Origin: Argyresthia goedartella
Taxonomy: Eukaryota > Arthropoda > Insecta > Lepidoptera > Argyresthiidae
NCBI GenBank assembly: GCA_949825045.1
Contig: OX463815.1
Location: forward strand, 20,639,231-20,703,230
Length of the DNA: 64,000 nucleotides
Direction: 5' to 3'
Below the pieces are notes generated by a model, which worked only from the letters and a program-made list of their open reading frames with translations, did no database searches and was not told where the DNA came from. This document shows, in pieces, positions 33,150 through 44,799 of this stretch. Numbering within the stretch: position 1 is the first letter of the stretch; every line of letters begins with the position of its first letter. The position numbers were made by a program, and so were the translations under genes.

Positions 33150-33300
33150 CATCACGTCATCCTATTACCCATCAGCAGGGGTATATATGTATAGGGCTCT
33201 CAGTTCAGAACAGTTTTCCTTTTGGTCCTATCTCGGGCCATCTGCCCTAGCTTCGCCCAGCTTGAGCCCTCCGTAGCAGCCTCGTTGTCCATTGAATACT
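33150..33300 (-). pseudogene. LINE ORF C-terminal end fragment
   Basis: The minus strand reads '...EGSSWAKLGQMARDRTKRK' and a stop soon after. This W..LGQ.ARDR..W ending resembles the terminal residues of some RTE-like LINE proteins. Very short. Confidence 0.35.
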
Positions 33301-33817
33301 TTAGGGACAAATATTTCTATTGAATGGTGTCTTCAGCCTCCTCAATTGAGCTCAACAGAAAAGTTCTTTGGCGCAAATATCAGAAATGAGTTTACCCCAT
33401 CTACTCACCGGATGTCATTGTGCCCTCCACGCCGAGATTCGGTAAAAAAAAAACCTAAAGAAAAACGTTTCCAAAGCAAAGAAATACTTTTGATTGCCGT
33501 GTTCACTGAAGCAAATCTCTGATCTAATCTTCGATTTCATGGATGGTCGCGTCTCCGCAAATGTTCCTTGTTCCACCACATGTGCCTTCCTTCTTCTTCA
33601 TGTGATAAATTGTCGTAAACAGCTGTTCGTTCACATTTGCAATGTCTTTCACAAATTTCCTAATTACTTACTATACATACTATCAGCTAGAAATCAAACT
33701 TTACATTTCGTGTAGTCCTTCGTATCATGGGCGTTAGAAGCTAAGTGCAAGGGTGCAAACTTAGATATGCTGAATAAGTATATATTTTAGTAAATTGGTG
33801 TTACGTGACGTATATAT

Positions 33818-33867
<50 letters not shown>

Positions 33868-34160
33868 CAATTCACACTTTGAGTCTGAATTAGTAATTAA
33901 CTTGCATTCTGTAATGGCAAGTTAATAACCACTAAGTAATACAATTAACTTTCTCGATTGAAAATGAACTGAGTTACCGTATTTTATAAAGGTTTTGTAT
34001 TGTATTGGCTGAAAAATATAACTTCTTTCTCTTTTACCCATAATGAGTAGGAGTGAAAGATAATGATATATCATTCATTCGTGTCATCATATACATATGA
34101 AAATGTAGTGGGGATCTAAAATAAAATTTACATCAACTCATTGTTATGAATTTTATTTAA
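33301..34160. other. unassigned, contains an (AT)n microsatellite
   Basis: 33807-33862 is an interrupted (AT)n tract. A poly-A-like stretch near 33446-33455. Otherwise nothing supported. Confidence 0.5.
33807..33862. repeat. (AT)n microsatellite
   Basis: About 25 AT dinucleotides with two interruptions ('tac'). Confidence 0.95.
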
Positions 34161-34164
34161 GGTC

Positions 34165-34330
34165 TGTTACGTAAGTCGCTGCCACAGAACATTGCGAAAA
34201 TTTACTGTTTTTTGGCTCAAAAGCACAGATTATTTCTTAATTTCAAATATACAGTTTTAAGATATTTTGAATTCCTATTTTTTGACGCAAGCATCCTATC
34301 AATATTCTTCCAAGATCCACAACTTTCGGT
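34165..34330 (+). repeat. dispersed repeat, copy 1
   Basis: 'gttacgtaagtcgctgccac', 'agaacattgcgaaaattta' and 'tatcaatattcttccaagat' are matched in the same order at 40190-40335. The tail is AT-rich. Unclassified. Confidence 0.5.
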
Positions 34331-34774
34331 CGACGTGAGTCACTTTTGATGTGACAGATCATTTACCTGCAAGTAAGTAATAGGTCGATAAGATATGAAA
34401 ATACCCATTCATTGCGAGAACTTCTGATGTAAAGTTATTCCAACATAGGCAATCTTAAAAATCTTCTCAAAATTATTAAATCTTCTTTGAAATAAATTTT
34501 AATGAGTTTCAGTCAAGAAACTTCTCGTATCTCTCATTTCTTGACGCTTGTCGAAAGTTTAATATATAGTAAATAATATTCAACACTTGAACAAACTTAG
34601 TGCAGTAATGAAAAGCTATTTGTGTATGTTATTTTCAGTAAGAGGTGCAAATCAAATATAGTGCATTTACCTCATTTATGATAGTGATATTTATTATAAA
34701 GCGTTCAGTCAATTCAGTTTTGCAGTCCACCCTCTAGCGACCAAGTGTTTTTATGATTCGGTGATATTCATTAT

Positions 34775-35182
34775 AGTAGCTTATGTGACTGCTACATAAT
34801 GGAGGGCATTAATACTCGAGAGTTTTAATGCCTAATTATGTACAGTTACATACATTAGTTTATCTACTCAGTAATCATAAGCTCTCTTTGATGTGTTCAG
34901 GAACCACATGTTCGACCGATTGTGGCATTGATCATTGCTCTGCAGTTGTTTAGCTTGTTCTGTAGTACCAAATTCACAGACAAACGCGAGGCGACACGCA
35001 GGCGGGCGTCGGCATTCAAAATTTGAATGTCATAATTTGACAAATTTTTGTACATTATCGACATAATGTACAAATTTTCAGATAAGAAATGAGTTTTTAC
35101 CAAATAGTTTTACATTATGCTGGTCTTAACGTGCGGTTTTTAGACGCAGTAAAAAGGGTTTATGACACGTGTCTAGATAAAA
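34775..35182 (-). repeat. repeat family T, copy 2
   Basis: Inverted relative to the other copies. The foldback arms are at 34858-34893 and about 35145-35182. The outer block 'tgactgctacataatggagg' and 'gcattaatactcgagagttt' is at 34788-34825. It is the most diverged copy: the frame ending in 'PEHIKESL' elsewhere is broken here. Confidence 0.7.
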
Positions 35183-36655
35183 TAGTTATCTCAGGATCTA
35201 AACACGATTTGATTTCATTGACAATACTAGGGAACCTAGGGTTTAGACCACTTGCCAGAAAACTTGAAACTTTTCGATTAGATACTACATAATAGCTTTA
35301 ATACCGCAGTTTTCCGTTTTCTGGTCAGTCAAACAAAACAGATACTTTTTATATACTATACTACTGTACAAGTTATGTACTAAGTTTTGTTGAATTGCAG
35401 TTTTGTCATATACAAATACAAAAATAGGCTATTTGTTTCAAAGATATGTGTAAAAAAAGAAACTTAATTGCAATAATAGTAGCAAGATGTTTGTTTAGTG
35501 TTTGACAATGAAAATTGTTTGATAGTTCAATAAGGCTTTAGTTACGATTAGTCTAAGAATTAGTATAAACTAAGTAAACATGTTTCTTTGCTCGTTACCA
35601 ATCCGATTTATTTCCTTCATTAAGGTTATACATGACTAAATCTTAGCTTTTTAACAACGGAACTGAAAATAACAAAACCAGTTTTGTGCTTCGTAAATAA
35701 ACCACTTTAATTATTTCAAATTAAGTTTGTTGACAACTAACTGAAGTATGGTTAAAAAGGCGATAACCGAAAAAGATTTTTTATTAATATTTTGATAGAA
35801 AATTACATATCTTGATGACCCTTTTTACATTGTTCAGTAATTTATAACTTATTACACATTCTCTTGATTACCTAGGAAGTATAATTATTAGGTCAACGAC
35901 TCTTCTGCTGTAGTCAAGTTTGGTGACTTGTTATTCCCACCTGAGAATTAACGACTGTATATGAGTTCGAGTTACCATTGGAATATAGTTCCTACGCTGC
36001 TGGCCACATGGCTGAAACTCTAATAGTGGCACATTTCGCGTGTGAGTACCATGCATGCATACTTAGGGCTCTCACTTAATTAGTAGCCTCCTGTATAAAT
36101 TATACAGTCTGTATCATAGAGGTGTTGCCGTAGTACAAGGCCATGAATTCATACTTATAGTCAACTTATAGTCAATATTACTGAGCACAATGTCCATAAG
36201 ATCCAACTGAATTTAGCTTTTAGAGCTACTACTTACCATATTTATATGGTAGTGATTTTGGATTGGGTAACTTTTACAGATTAGATATGCTGGGGATAAA
36301 GAAATCTTTCAAATATCCTTTCACCCTGTATGGAGCATAAGTGAAGAAGAGAGGGCTCTTGGCATTTTCGAGTGTCTTAAGCTATGCCATGCTCTTCCGC
36401 ATAATTACTACACCGACGACTTAACTAGGCACCTCGAGTTGTAAGGTCATGACGGAGCTGTAAAGTTAAAATAGTCCGTCGAGGTGTCTAGGCAAATCGT
36501 CCATGTAGTACATCCAATAAAGTTAAAATGTGCCTTTATAATGTTTGTACATAAAGTGCTTTAGTAAACCTAGACGATCTAATGTAGCACAGTGAGCGTA
36601 CACTTACATCAAGCTAAACATTTTAGTTCATTTTTTACCTAACAACATAGTTTTT
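35183..36655. other. unassigned, AT-rich
   Basis: 1.5 kb without a supported feature. A short direct repeat 'acttatagtcaa' occurs twice near 36152-36172. Confidence 0.4.
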
Positions 36656-36659
36656 TAGG

Positions 36660-36965
36660 CTTACGATCACCAAAAACTCACCTATTTTACTACCAATAAA
36701 TTCGAAACGACCGCTAGAATTAGTAAACGATCACCAAATTGTGTTTTGAATAAATGATCACCAAACTTCTTTTTATGTTTTGTGTACTAGTTTATGTTTT
36801 AAGTATTTTTTGTTGTTCTTACATGTTCAACCTAACCTTCGCTTCGCTCACCCCCTTTACCTTTCACCTAAGCTGTCCCAGTATTTTGCCCTGATATTTT
36901 CTGGAAATTTTGGTGATCATTTACCCATTTTGGATAGGAAAAAATTATTTTGGTCGTCATTTAAA
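36660..36965 (+). repeat. MITE-like repeat with gatcaccaaa words
   Basis: The word 'gatcaccaaa' or close variants occur near 36665, 36728 and 36757, and its complement 'ttttggtgatcattt' near 36908-36922. 'tggtcgtcattt' lies near 36951. In the middle is 'acatgttcaacctaacctt'. The layout suggests a small non-autonomous element, without clear ends. Confidence 0.4.
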
Positions 36966-37785
36966 TTGTTCTCGTTTTTTTAGCTGTACACTCTTCAACA
37001 TAAATATTAGCAGTTATACTTCAGGCGTCGTAAATAACTAAGCGCACAGTTATTAAGTCTTGAAATAAATAAGTTCATAAAATAAACATCTAATACGAGT
37101 ATACAAGTACAGGAAAGAAGGTGAGACGCGAGAATTGTGTGTGTGTGTTAGCACAAGGCTAGCCAATGGGTTACTTGACAAGAGTACACTACAGTGCCGA
37201 AACTTTCATAGACATGTCCCACACTTTCTCGAAGTCTTTACTGATGGAAGCACCCACACTAACGCAATTGACCGGGTTTTATATGTCACTAATCCGGGCA
37301 CAGAAATCTAGCTACTGGTAGAGCAGTTATCTCGTTTTGTCTATAATTTCATGCCAAACAGTCTATCAGCTATCAAATGTATTATCTTGTACAGACGTTG
37401 AATCGATTCAAGATTATCTGGATTGTTGAACAATACAACAATACCCACCCAACTAATGTATGCCATATAGATATGTGGGTTATCGGCAATAGGCATTAAC
37501 AGTTAAAGCCTCTATGGAGTGTGTGCATTGAATGTCTAATTCGATAAGAGGATAAGAGAATTTGGGGTACCTCTATAATTTACTGCCTTTGATCTTTTGA
37601 GGCTGTTTTGATGACATTCTCTCAATTGCCTACTGTGGCAATAAGTGTCAGAAAAAAATAAGGTCTCAATCACTGTATTCGTAAACGTGTTAGATTTTTT
37701 GCAATAACAAGGTCATATTAATAAGAAGGATTGACCTATCTCTCTGATATAATGCCGAGAGACAGATCGCTGCCAAAACAAACCT
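36966..37785. other. unassigned
   Basis: A short (GT)n near 37138-37150. No other supported feature. Confidence 0.4.
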
Positions 37786-37787
37786 TT

Positions 37788-37975
37788 GAAGAGCCGAATG
37801 GCCGACTCGGCAGTGACCCTGCCTACGAAGCCAAGGGTCCCGGGTTCGAGTCCCGGTGGCGTCTTCTGAAAAGCCCATGGGGTAGAACGCTGGGCCGCGT
37901 TGTACCACACCACCTGGATTTTTCAATTGTGATTTTGACAATTCATCGTCTGAATAGCCCGTGGGGTACATGGGG
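37788..37975 (+). mobile_element. tRNA-derived SINE, family C head with different tail
   Basis: Head 'gaatggccgactcggcagtg' (A-box region) and 'gggttcgagtcccggtgg' (B box), then the body 'cttctgaaaagcccatgggg', 'ttgtaccacaccacctgg' and 'caattcatcgtctgaatagc'. The last 110 bp recurs inverted at 39209-39325. Confidence 0.7.
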
Positions 37976-38164
37976 AATAGCTTTGTGTCACTCTGGCTTT
38001 TCTTGAATTATCTTGTAGTTTAAAAACCGAAGCGCTTCGACTAAACGACGCGCCTATATATGTCCTGTCTTAGCTATTCAAAATGCGTACTTCTTATAGA
38101 TCAGGTTTGTTCAAGTTACGGCTAATTTTCCAATCCTCAGACAATCTTTATATAATCTAACGGT

Positions 38165-38270
38165 GATGGGAAACATCCGGAGTAAACCTTCATTAGGTCA
38201 TAGCTGCGGCGAAATGGGCACACTCTGCCACCCCGTAAGGGAAAAGCGCGACGCTATGTTATGTTAAATG
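38165..38270 (+). repeat. SINE family B, internally deleted copy
   Basis: 'ggtgatgggaaacatccgga', 'aaaccttcattaggtcatag' and 'ctgcggcgaaatgggcacac' skip the middle of the body. It ends 'gccaccccgtaagggaaaag'. Confidence 0.6.
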
Positions 38271-38329
38271 AAAATAATATCATGTCTGATCTAATCTTGG
38301 ATTCAAAACTAGATATTAAAGATTTTAGA

Positions 38330-38480
38330 CGTTGTGATTGGCACCATTTGCGATATCTGCGGCGATGGGCTAGTCCCATTTCACTCAAAATGGAGTATTC
38401 AATAATTGGCTTAAAGTGGGCACCATTGTGCCTCTGCCACCCCATATGGGAAAAGGCGTGACGCTATGTTATGTTGTAAG
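38330..38480 (+). repeat. SINE family B 3' half
   Basis: 'atctgcggcgatgggctagt', 'caaaatggagtattcaataa', 'ttggcttaaagtgggcacca' and 'tgcctctgccaccccatatg' follow the family order. It is the second B copy within 200 bp. Confidence 0.65.
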
Positions 38481-38484
38481 GTAA

Positions 38485-39205
38485 GTAGGTATTATCGTCA
38501 CTTTGTATGGGTCTCCCACCCTTAAATTTATAAAATTGCGTTTACCTATCTACCTAGGTAAAGATAATTACGAAAATGAACGTTGTGTGATCTGTCAGTG
38601 AATTAACTGTCATTAACGCGCCAAGTTGTCACAGTATACCTCTAAAACATAATAAATAGGTACAGGAAATAGGTAGAGCTATATAAACAAAAACAAGTGA
38701 ACCATACAAATAATACTATCTTGTTGATATGTGCATTTTGACACACACATTATTTTCTAAAAACGTATGCATTGGGTTAGGAAATCGTCTCTTGGTTATC
38801 TAGTAGGTGTGGGTATTCGCAGATAATATTTTAATTAACTTATCACACTGTTCTTCGTAAAATTCGCTTTACAGTTTCCACCGCAACCAGCACGAATAAA
38901 TTTCTTCTCCACGATTGTTATTGTCAAATCTAACACGTTAAATGCCAGGTCACCGGTGACCTCACCCAGACTAAAATGCTTTAAGAAAAAAACTGTTTTC
39001 GAAAATTGGCGTTGAACCGCCTAATCAACTCAAAATCCTCCAAAACCAGGTTGTTTATTGTTTCGCTCATCTTTATTACGATACTGACGATAATTGCATC
39101 AAAACAAAACGACCACAAATCATCGGTGAGAAGTTGTGACCTTGCACCACACGCGCTTGGTGCGCTAATCCACTTTCTCGCAGTCGCAGGGTCGCAGGTC
39201 GCACG
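38485..39205. other. unassigned
   Basis: No supported feature. The DNA near 39120-39200 is GC-richer, with 'ggtcgcaggtcgcacgcgtt', next to the inverted SINE piece. Confidence 0.35.
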
Positions 39206-39208
39206 CGT

Positions 39209-39325
39209 TGTACCCCACGGGCTATTCAGACGATGAATTGTCAATGTGAGCGCTGGAAAACCCCGTGTGGTACAACTTAGCGTCGCACTGTAGCGCTCTG
39301 GCTTTTCAGAAGACGCGTCTCAGTG
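39209..39325 (-). repeat. inverted copy of the 37860-37970 SINE body
   Basis: 39209-39241 is the exact reverse complement of 37937-37969 (33 bp). Further blocks ('gtgtggtacaac', 'cttttcagaagacg') follow in mirrored order. Confidence 0.75.
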
Positions 39326-39660
39326 GGGGCATATATTTGTTTGATGAGAACGGATGTCTGTACCCTAGTCATGGTTGTTTATCTATCTAAGTATAATATT
39401 TATCTATACACGTATGTAAATACTATCTAAGTATATGTCTAAGTAATACTATCTAAGTGTTTATTATCTATCTACAGCCTTCAAAACATAAAAGGCCCGG
39501 TGGCCCAAACTAAATTTTATTTTGTGAAGACTGTAAGTATAATATTTATCTATAAGTATGTGTATCATTGTCTAGTACCCAAGATACAGGAAATCCTAGT
39601 TTGGGGCTAGATCAATGTGTGAAAATAGTGTCCAAGGTATTATTATTATTATTATCAAAC
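39325..39660 (+). mobile_element. SINE family C body and (ATT)n tail
   Basis: 'gggggcatatatttgtttga', 'tgagaacggatgtctgtacc' and 'atggttgtttatctatctaa' match the family C body at 18900-19080. The 'tctaagtataatatttatct' block is partly reiterated, with a 'catctataagtatgtgtatc'-like second pass. It ends 'gtccaaggtattattattat'. The tRNA-like head is missing. Confidence 0.65.
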
Positions 39661-39669
39661 CATAAGAAA

Positions 39670-39775
39670 TATAGTGTCACTGCTTTTCCCTTAAGGAGTG
39701 GCAGAGACACTGCAGTGCCCACTTTGCGCCAGTTATAGGACATAAGCCATAGGGGTCTAGTCCATCATTGCACAG
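39670..39775 (-). repeat. SINE family B 3' fragment
   Basis: 'gtgtcactgcttttccctta', 'aggagtggcagagacactgc' and 'cataggggtctagtccatca' follow the reversed family order. Confidence 0.55.
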
Positions 39776-39779
39776 ATAT

Positions 39780-40515
39780 CACTACCAAGGTACAAATAAA
39801 CTAGTAATACTGTCATTCGTTCACTGAAATCTTCCCCAGTCCCACATTGAAACCAGCAAAACCTTGACTCTTTTCCTGTTAGATACACAAATAGCTAGCC
39901 CTGTGGGATTGGGATGTAAATGGAAAAACCTGTTATGTAAAAAGAGGCAAGGCATATCTATCAGAATTGACAAAAAAAATATTTATTCAGATCCACAAGT
40001 TTCTTATTGTTCTTCGACAATGACAAATTGAGGAAAGGAATACAAAGGAATACACGGCTCCTACAGTCTATGCGTTTACCTTAAGGCTCGTGTATCAGTA
40101 AAATTTTAAATTCGTTTAATATTGGTGGAGATTATGGACACAACCATATTCATATAATGTTTATAACAGCTCACATAGCAACATGGCCGTTACGTCAGTC
40201 GCTGCGGCAGAACTGTGCAAAAATTATGTTTTTTATTTATTTTTAAAAACAACTGATTTATTATTAATTTCAAACTTCAATTTTTAAGAATACATTTTGA
40301 CACAAGAACTATTTCAGTATTCTTTTTAGATCCCAAGAATAGCAAGTTTTAGGTGAAAATCATTTTTTTTTTTATGTCCATTAACATAAAATGTTTTCAA
40401 ACTACAATATTCAAGGAAAATGTTGTTTTCATACGCTTTGTTTTTAAGGATGTAGTCATAATGACTTAATCCAGTAATGTATAGATAAATTACACGGTTG
40501 GATGAATTTGCCAAG
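39780..40515. other. unassigned; dispersed repeat copy 2 at 40190-40335
   Basis: 'gttacgtcagtcgctgcggc', 'agaactgtgcaaaaattatg' and the following AT-rich block match 34165-34330. The rest shows nothing. Confidence 0.45.
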
Positions 40516-40516
40516 T

Positions 40517-40540
40517 CGGCGGCGGCGGCGGCGGCGGCGG
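40517..40540. repeat. (CGG)n trinucleotide run
   Basis: Eight CGG units, flanked by 'gtcgactgcggcgcc'. Unusual in this AT-rich surrounding. Confidence 0.95.
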
Positions 40541-40769
40541 TCGACTGCGGCGCCCCCCACAAGCAGGGAACTTTACCACCCGCAACCCGGCCTCAGTTTG
40601 AAAAGTGTGTATAATGCCCCTGGTCTTTAAGAGCAAGCTATTCAGTACATATAACGTGGTAATTTTGACTGTGGGTTTGAAACGCCTGAGAGAAAAATTG
40701 CTGGTCACAAATTCAAATCCAAGATTTGAAATTAAAAATTTTCTTTATTTTCTGTAAATACTGTTTGCC

Positions 40770-41925
40770 TCTTCTCTTCAATGGACCACTGTAGGAAAAG
40801 AAGGGCGACGAAATTCCTTACTAACTGTCGCTAAACGACCTTGCGTGTAATCCAAGTTGGGTATTGGGTGTAAAGCAAAAAAGGGTATCTTTAAAATTTA
40901 CGAAATTGAGCAAATTGAGGATCGACAAAAATTTATGATCGTTGGTCCTCTAGGACCAACAGAATTACATATTCTAACCAATAATAATGTGACATATGTA
41001 ATTCGAAAGATCTTTTGACGCATATCAATAAATCAAGCTAATAAAGGCTTTAGGGAAATGCCCACTACGGCCATTTCACTGAATCCCTCGTTAGTCATTT
41101 AGACGTATCCTCAGTCTATACCTACCTGACATGCAACTATAGAGTTTCATACAACTACACCTCTAACCTTTTTTAAACAAACTGTAACTGAATTTCGCGA
41201 AATCCCTTCTAGCTTACTTATCTAATTGACCATAATATTGTGATAAATAAAGTATGAGATGACGTAATTCTAATACGTGCGGGACATCTATTCCCCATTT
41301 TGAATCTAATGTGAAGTGAGAGTGAATAGCGAAGTGAGATGCGAGACTGATGTTTACAGAATCGACACACTGGCCTACAAAGTCTCGTGGCATCTTTAAT
41401 TGCAGACCCTTCTTATACAACAGTTACATTAAATACTTTATAGGCTATGCAATTATTACTTTCATAATATTTGTTAGCATTCTTGACAGTGTACGAAAAT
41501 AGCTGCAAATTAAACCTTAAAATGTATGGTCATAAAAAATACTTTTTGATTATCATTATGTTTGAGTCATAAGATTTCGAAGTAATTTTTATTATCATGA
41601 CAACTTTATTCTATTCAATTTTACTATAACCTGTTCTATTCTATTCTATTATCATGAAAATTTTAACTCAGTCAATGTTGTGTATTTTTTTTATGCATTT
41701 CATTCAAATTTAGCAATCACTCCTCTTTTTCTACGAAGATTTTCTACGGAGCCTGGGCTAGGTGTTCTTCACTTTGGCACATTATTATAGCAAAACTATT
41801 TTTTTTTTGTGGATCAATTAAAATAAGCGTTACGATAATTACAAAGTCAATCGCAGAGTTGGCACTGGGTATTAGCGACGTATAAGACTGGCCAGCTGAC
41901 GTCTTTTTATATTTTGAAGTATTAT
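40770..41925. other. unassigned; short repeat word at 40770-40815
   Basis: 40770-40815 ('ctcttcaatggaccactgta', 'ggaaaagaagggcgacgaaa') is the third copy of the word at 23375. 'ttctattctattctatt' occurs near 41633. Otherwise nothing supported. Confidence 0.4.
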
Positions 41926-41929
41926 TTTT

Positions 41930-42350
41930 GAGGTACCGTAACTTAAAAGGAACAAATGAACCCTTATTTATAGGATCACTTCGTTGACCATCTGTCTGGT
42001 CTGTCTGCCTCTCTGTCTTTCCGTCTATCACAACCCTTTTTCTCAGGAATGCGTCAAGGTATCAAGATGAAACTAATATCAATTACTGAAGTTGACCCTT
42101 AGACTTAAAGCTGTGAAAAATTCAAACTAATAGCTTATTGCAATCAAAAGTTACCACATCACATATATATCACAAATTTGCTGAAATTGCATATTCGAAA
42201 GGGAATCAAAAAGTATAGGATACTTCCGGTTGACCTAGGATCATGAAATTTAGCATTAGTCAAGGTCTTGTAGCACAACTAGGAGACATAAGGGAAAAAT
42301 CTTTAGCCTTTAGTGCGCGAGCCCGACTCGCACTTGGCGGATTATTTATT
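41930..42350 (-). repeat. repeat family R copy, diverged
   Basis: Left end 'ggtaccgtaacttaaaagga' with a 'gtctggtctgtctgcctctc' run. Right end 'ttagtgcgcgagcccgactc', 'gcacttggcgg'. Ends agree with the family; the middle is diverged. Confidence 0.6.
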
Positions 42351-42786
42351 TATGTTCTTTTTGACATGTTTTTTCTTCACTCTTGTCAATGTGCCGAATA
42401 ATGTTTATTTTTCATTGAATTTCGTATCTTTTTCAGAAGTTTAGTAATCCTTGATAATTTATATATACATATATACTTGCATTATTCGTTTTGTGAAGAT
42501 TGCTTTTGTTTTATTTGTTGTTTGTTTCTGTTATCGTTGTTGGTTATTACTTGGTATTGTTTGCCGTAAGTGATGGAACCTTCAGTCAGCTCCAGTGTCG
42601 CCAACGCCTGGTCCATCTATTTCTAGTGGACAGACCACTAAGCAATTTCGTCGTCGTCGAAATATTTTTGATCCTGGTATGTTATCTGTCCGTTCTTTGC
42701 TACTAACGTAATTATCCAAGATCTGTTGACGCATTTATTTACTTTTAGTAACTCGGAGCCGCTGACCTAACCTAAAAAAACGCAAA
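42351..42786. other. unassigned, upstream of the transposase relic
   Basis: AT-rich. It may contain one end of the transposon that supplied the relic below, but I could not identify inverted repeats. Confidence 0.35.
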
Positions 42787-43320
42787 ATGACGATTATTTC
42801 TACTGGAGAGCGGGAAATCGTCATCAATATATATAATTATGTGCAAAAAACCAAACCAGAAGATAAATATGTGTCAAACCATAACATCATTAAAAAAACG
42901 TCAGAAATTTCCGGAGTGAGCGATCGTTCAATATATAGAATATTGGGTGAATACCGAGACTCGCATAAAGTTACAGAACCCAATACAAAAAGAAACAGGA
43001 AAAATGCGTTCCAAAAGTAAGATGATATGGAAAATTGTGCGATTAGAAGAATCGTTCATGTACCAAAAAAAATCTGCGAGTAGTTTGAAGACTAAAATTT
43101 ACCCACGTTGCGAACTTCATTAGGGTTTGTTATTAAAAGGGTTAAAATTAAAGCATGTTAAAAGTCTTATACATCGCCCCGAAATTGTCTTGTGGAGATG
43201 AAAATATTTAGATAAAATTAAAGAATTGAGAGTACAAAATCGTCAATTATTTTACCAACGAAAACCGACGAAACCTGGGTAACTGCAGGTAAAAAATAAT
43301 CACTAGTTTGTACTATTTCT
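42787..43320 (+). pseudogene. IS630/Tc1-mariner-like transposase relic (HTH + start of DDE domain)
   Basis: Starts at ATG 42787. The first 77 codons, 'STGEREIVINIYNYVQK' then 'KKTSEISGVSDRSIYRILGE', resemble the helix-turn-helix N-terminus common in insect IS630-type transposase-like proteins. After a stop at 43018, with shifts, the sequence continues 'DDMENCAIRRIVHVPKK', 'LPTLRTS', 'KSLIHRPEIVLW', 'DKIKELRVQNRQLFYQ' and 'TDETWVTAG'. The last block contains the 'DETW' typical of the first catalytic Asp. The remaining DDE catalytic residues are not seen downstream. At least three frame changes and stops show it is dead. Confidence 0.6.
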
Positions 43321-43329
43321 ACGTTATTG

Positions 43330-43490
43330 TTAATATGATAGTTTATGTTTAGTTTCGGTGGGTTTGCTTGTGGTTGATGAATGTGACGATGCATAATTTA
43401 GTTTTTTGTGGGTTAATTTTTAGATTTTTATTCTGAAGCCATTCGACAAGCCCACTCAATGTATTGTTTTTAACTAGTTCAAAGTTTAGT
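43330..43490 (-). pseudogene. LINE reverse-transcriptase fragment
   Basis: The minus strand reads 'NTLSGLVEWLQNKNLKINP' then 'QKTKLCIVTF', which corresponds to the region after the YADD box in jockey/CR1-group RTs ('..W...N.LK.N..KT'). Short and lacking the catalytic box. Confidence 0.5.
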
Positions 43491-44340
43491 GGCAATGAAC
43501 ATTTTACGACAACGGAACAGCATAGCAAACAAAACTATAGGATGTGGAACACTTTCTGGTAGGTCATTTATTATAGGCTAGGAACTTTGACAAAAGCCGT
43601 GTTATGTTGTGTGTTTGTTTTTAATATCATTATTTTTCAATAAAGTTCAAGGTAATTAATTTTCTGGCGAGTGATTCCCCTACACACTTATCACCGCACA
43701 TGGGGCAAAAGCATCCATTTCCGAACTCATGGCGCAACGCAAGTTACTCAACACAACACTGCACAAATACAAAACTCAAGAAGACAAAACTGCATCAAAA
43801 ACCTTTGCAACAAACTGCACCGCTGAACAAAACACATTACAAATAAACATGGCGCTGTTTCGCCACCCGCAACGCGACTAACTTCACACCACACCGAAAC
43901 CAACTTCAGAGTCGCATAGAAAAGTGCAATACATAAACAATACTGGAACTGTTTTTTATCAAAGTCCTAAAATTTAGTTTACTATTGTTGTCACTGACTT
44001 TCGTAAATTTAAAAACTTTATTTAATTCTATTTGAATAATGTTGAAGAAGTCTGAAAAAAAATTGTTCTGGTTCTGTTCACATAAGTCGGGACTGGCAAA
44101 TTAATGTCTATGGTTTTCGTATACATTTTTAGTCTATGGAATGTATTTGGCCAATGAAAGGAAGGATCAGGTTAGCCTTACTATATATCAATTATGAAAT
44201 GAAACTTTTTGACCGCTGTGATCAGATTTAAGCAGTTAATCTCATTTTTACTTATGAAAGCGCTCAATCACAAAATGCGTTAATTCGAGTCGGCTCTTAA
44301 AATATATGATATACTTAAATGATTAAAATAAAGTTGTTAA
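43491..44340. other. unassigned
   Basis: 43690-43920 is locally richer in C and A ('aacacaacactgcacaaata'). It could be part of an element end. Nothing else supported. Confidence 0.35.
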
Positions 44341-44344
44341 TCGT

Positions 44345-44765
44345 AATGTCTTTGTTGCATCCACAAGGAAATCAACATTAAGATCGCCACAAATAATTAA
44401 CATTTTTCTGTTATTACATAGTTTAGTGAGGGCTCCCTCCATAATTTTCTCAAATATTGCGAAATTTCCATAGCCGTTTCCATCCCAGGGAGGTCTGTAG
44501 ACACACTGGATACATAGATCACAGAATCACTCTATTTGTATTTCTACAGTAAGTGCAAAATATCCTGCCGTTGTTTAACTTTAATATTATTTTTACTAAG
44601 AATAAATAACTACCTCTATCAGCAGTATTTCTATTGTTTATGTTAAAAGGCATCATATTTTCCTTTAACCATTATTCTGTAATACAAATAACAACGGTAT
44701 CAAAGAGATTAAGAAATAATTCTACAACAAGTTCTTTGCCATGTGGCCCCTGCATGTTTTGATTC
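44345..44765 (-). pseudogene. LINE endonuclease fragment
   Basis: The minus strand, with two stops and a frame change, reads 'QGPHGKELVVELFLNLFDTV', 'VICITE.WLKENM', then 'QCVYRPPWDGNGYGNFAIF' and 'MLIICGDLNVDFLVDATKT'. 'CITE.WL', 'YRPP' and 'GDLNVD' are the APE-endonuclease blocks of LINEs. RT motifs of the same LINE may be those at 43330-43490. Confidence 0.7.
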
Positions 44766-44799
44766 TAAAATTTAAGTGGTAATTTTGTCGGAATTTACC

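Noticed and set aside
33807..33862. (AT)n tract as a replication origin
   Set aside because: Simple microsatellite in an animal genome; no evidence beyond base composition.
37690..38006. overlapping frames of 66-93 codons on both strands
   Set aside because: All fall inside the family C SINE and its tail.
40490..40708. minus-strand frame with a poly-Pro run encoded by the (CGG)n tract
   Set aside because: Driven by the trinucleotide repeat; no support on either side.
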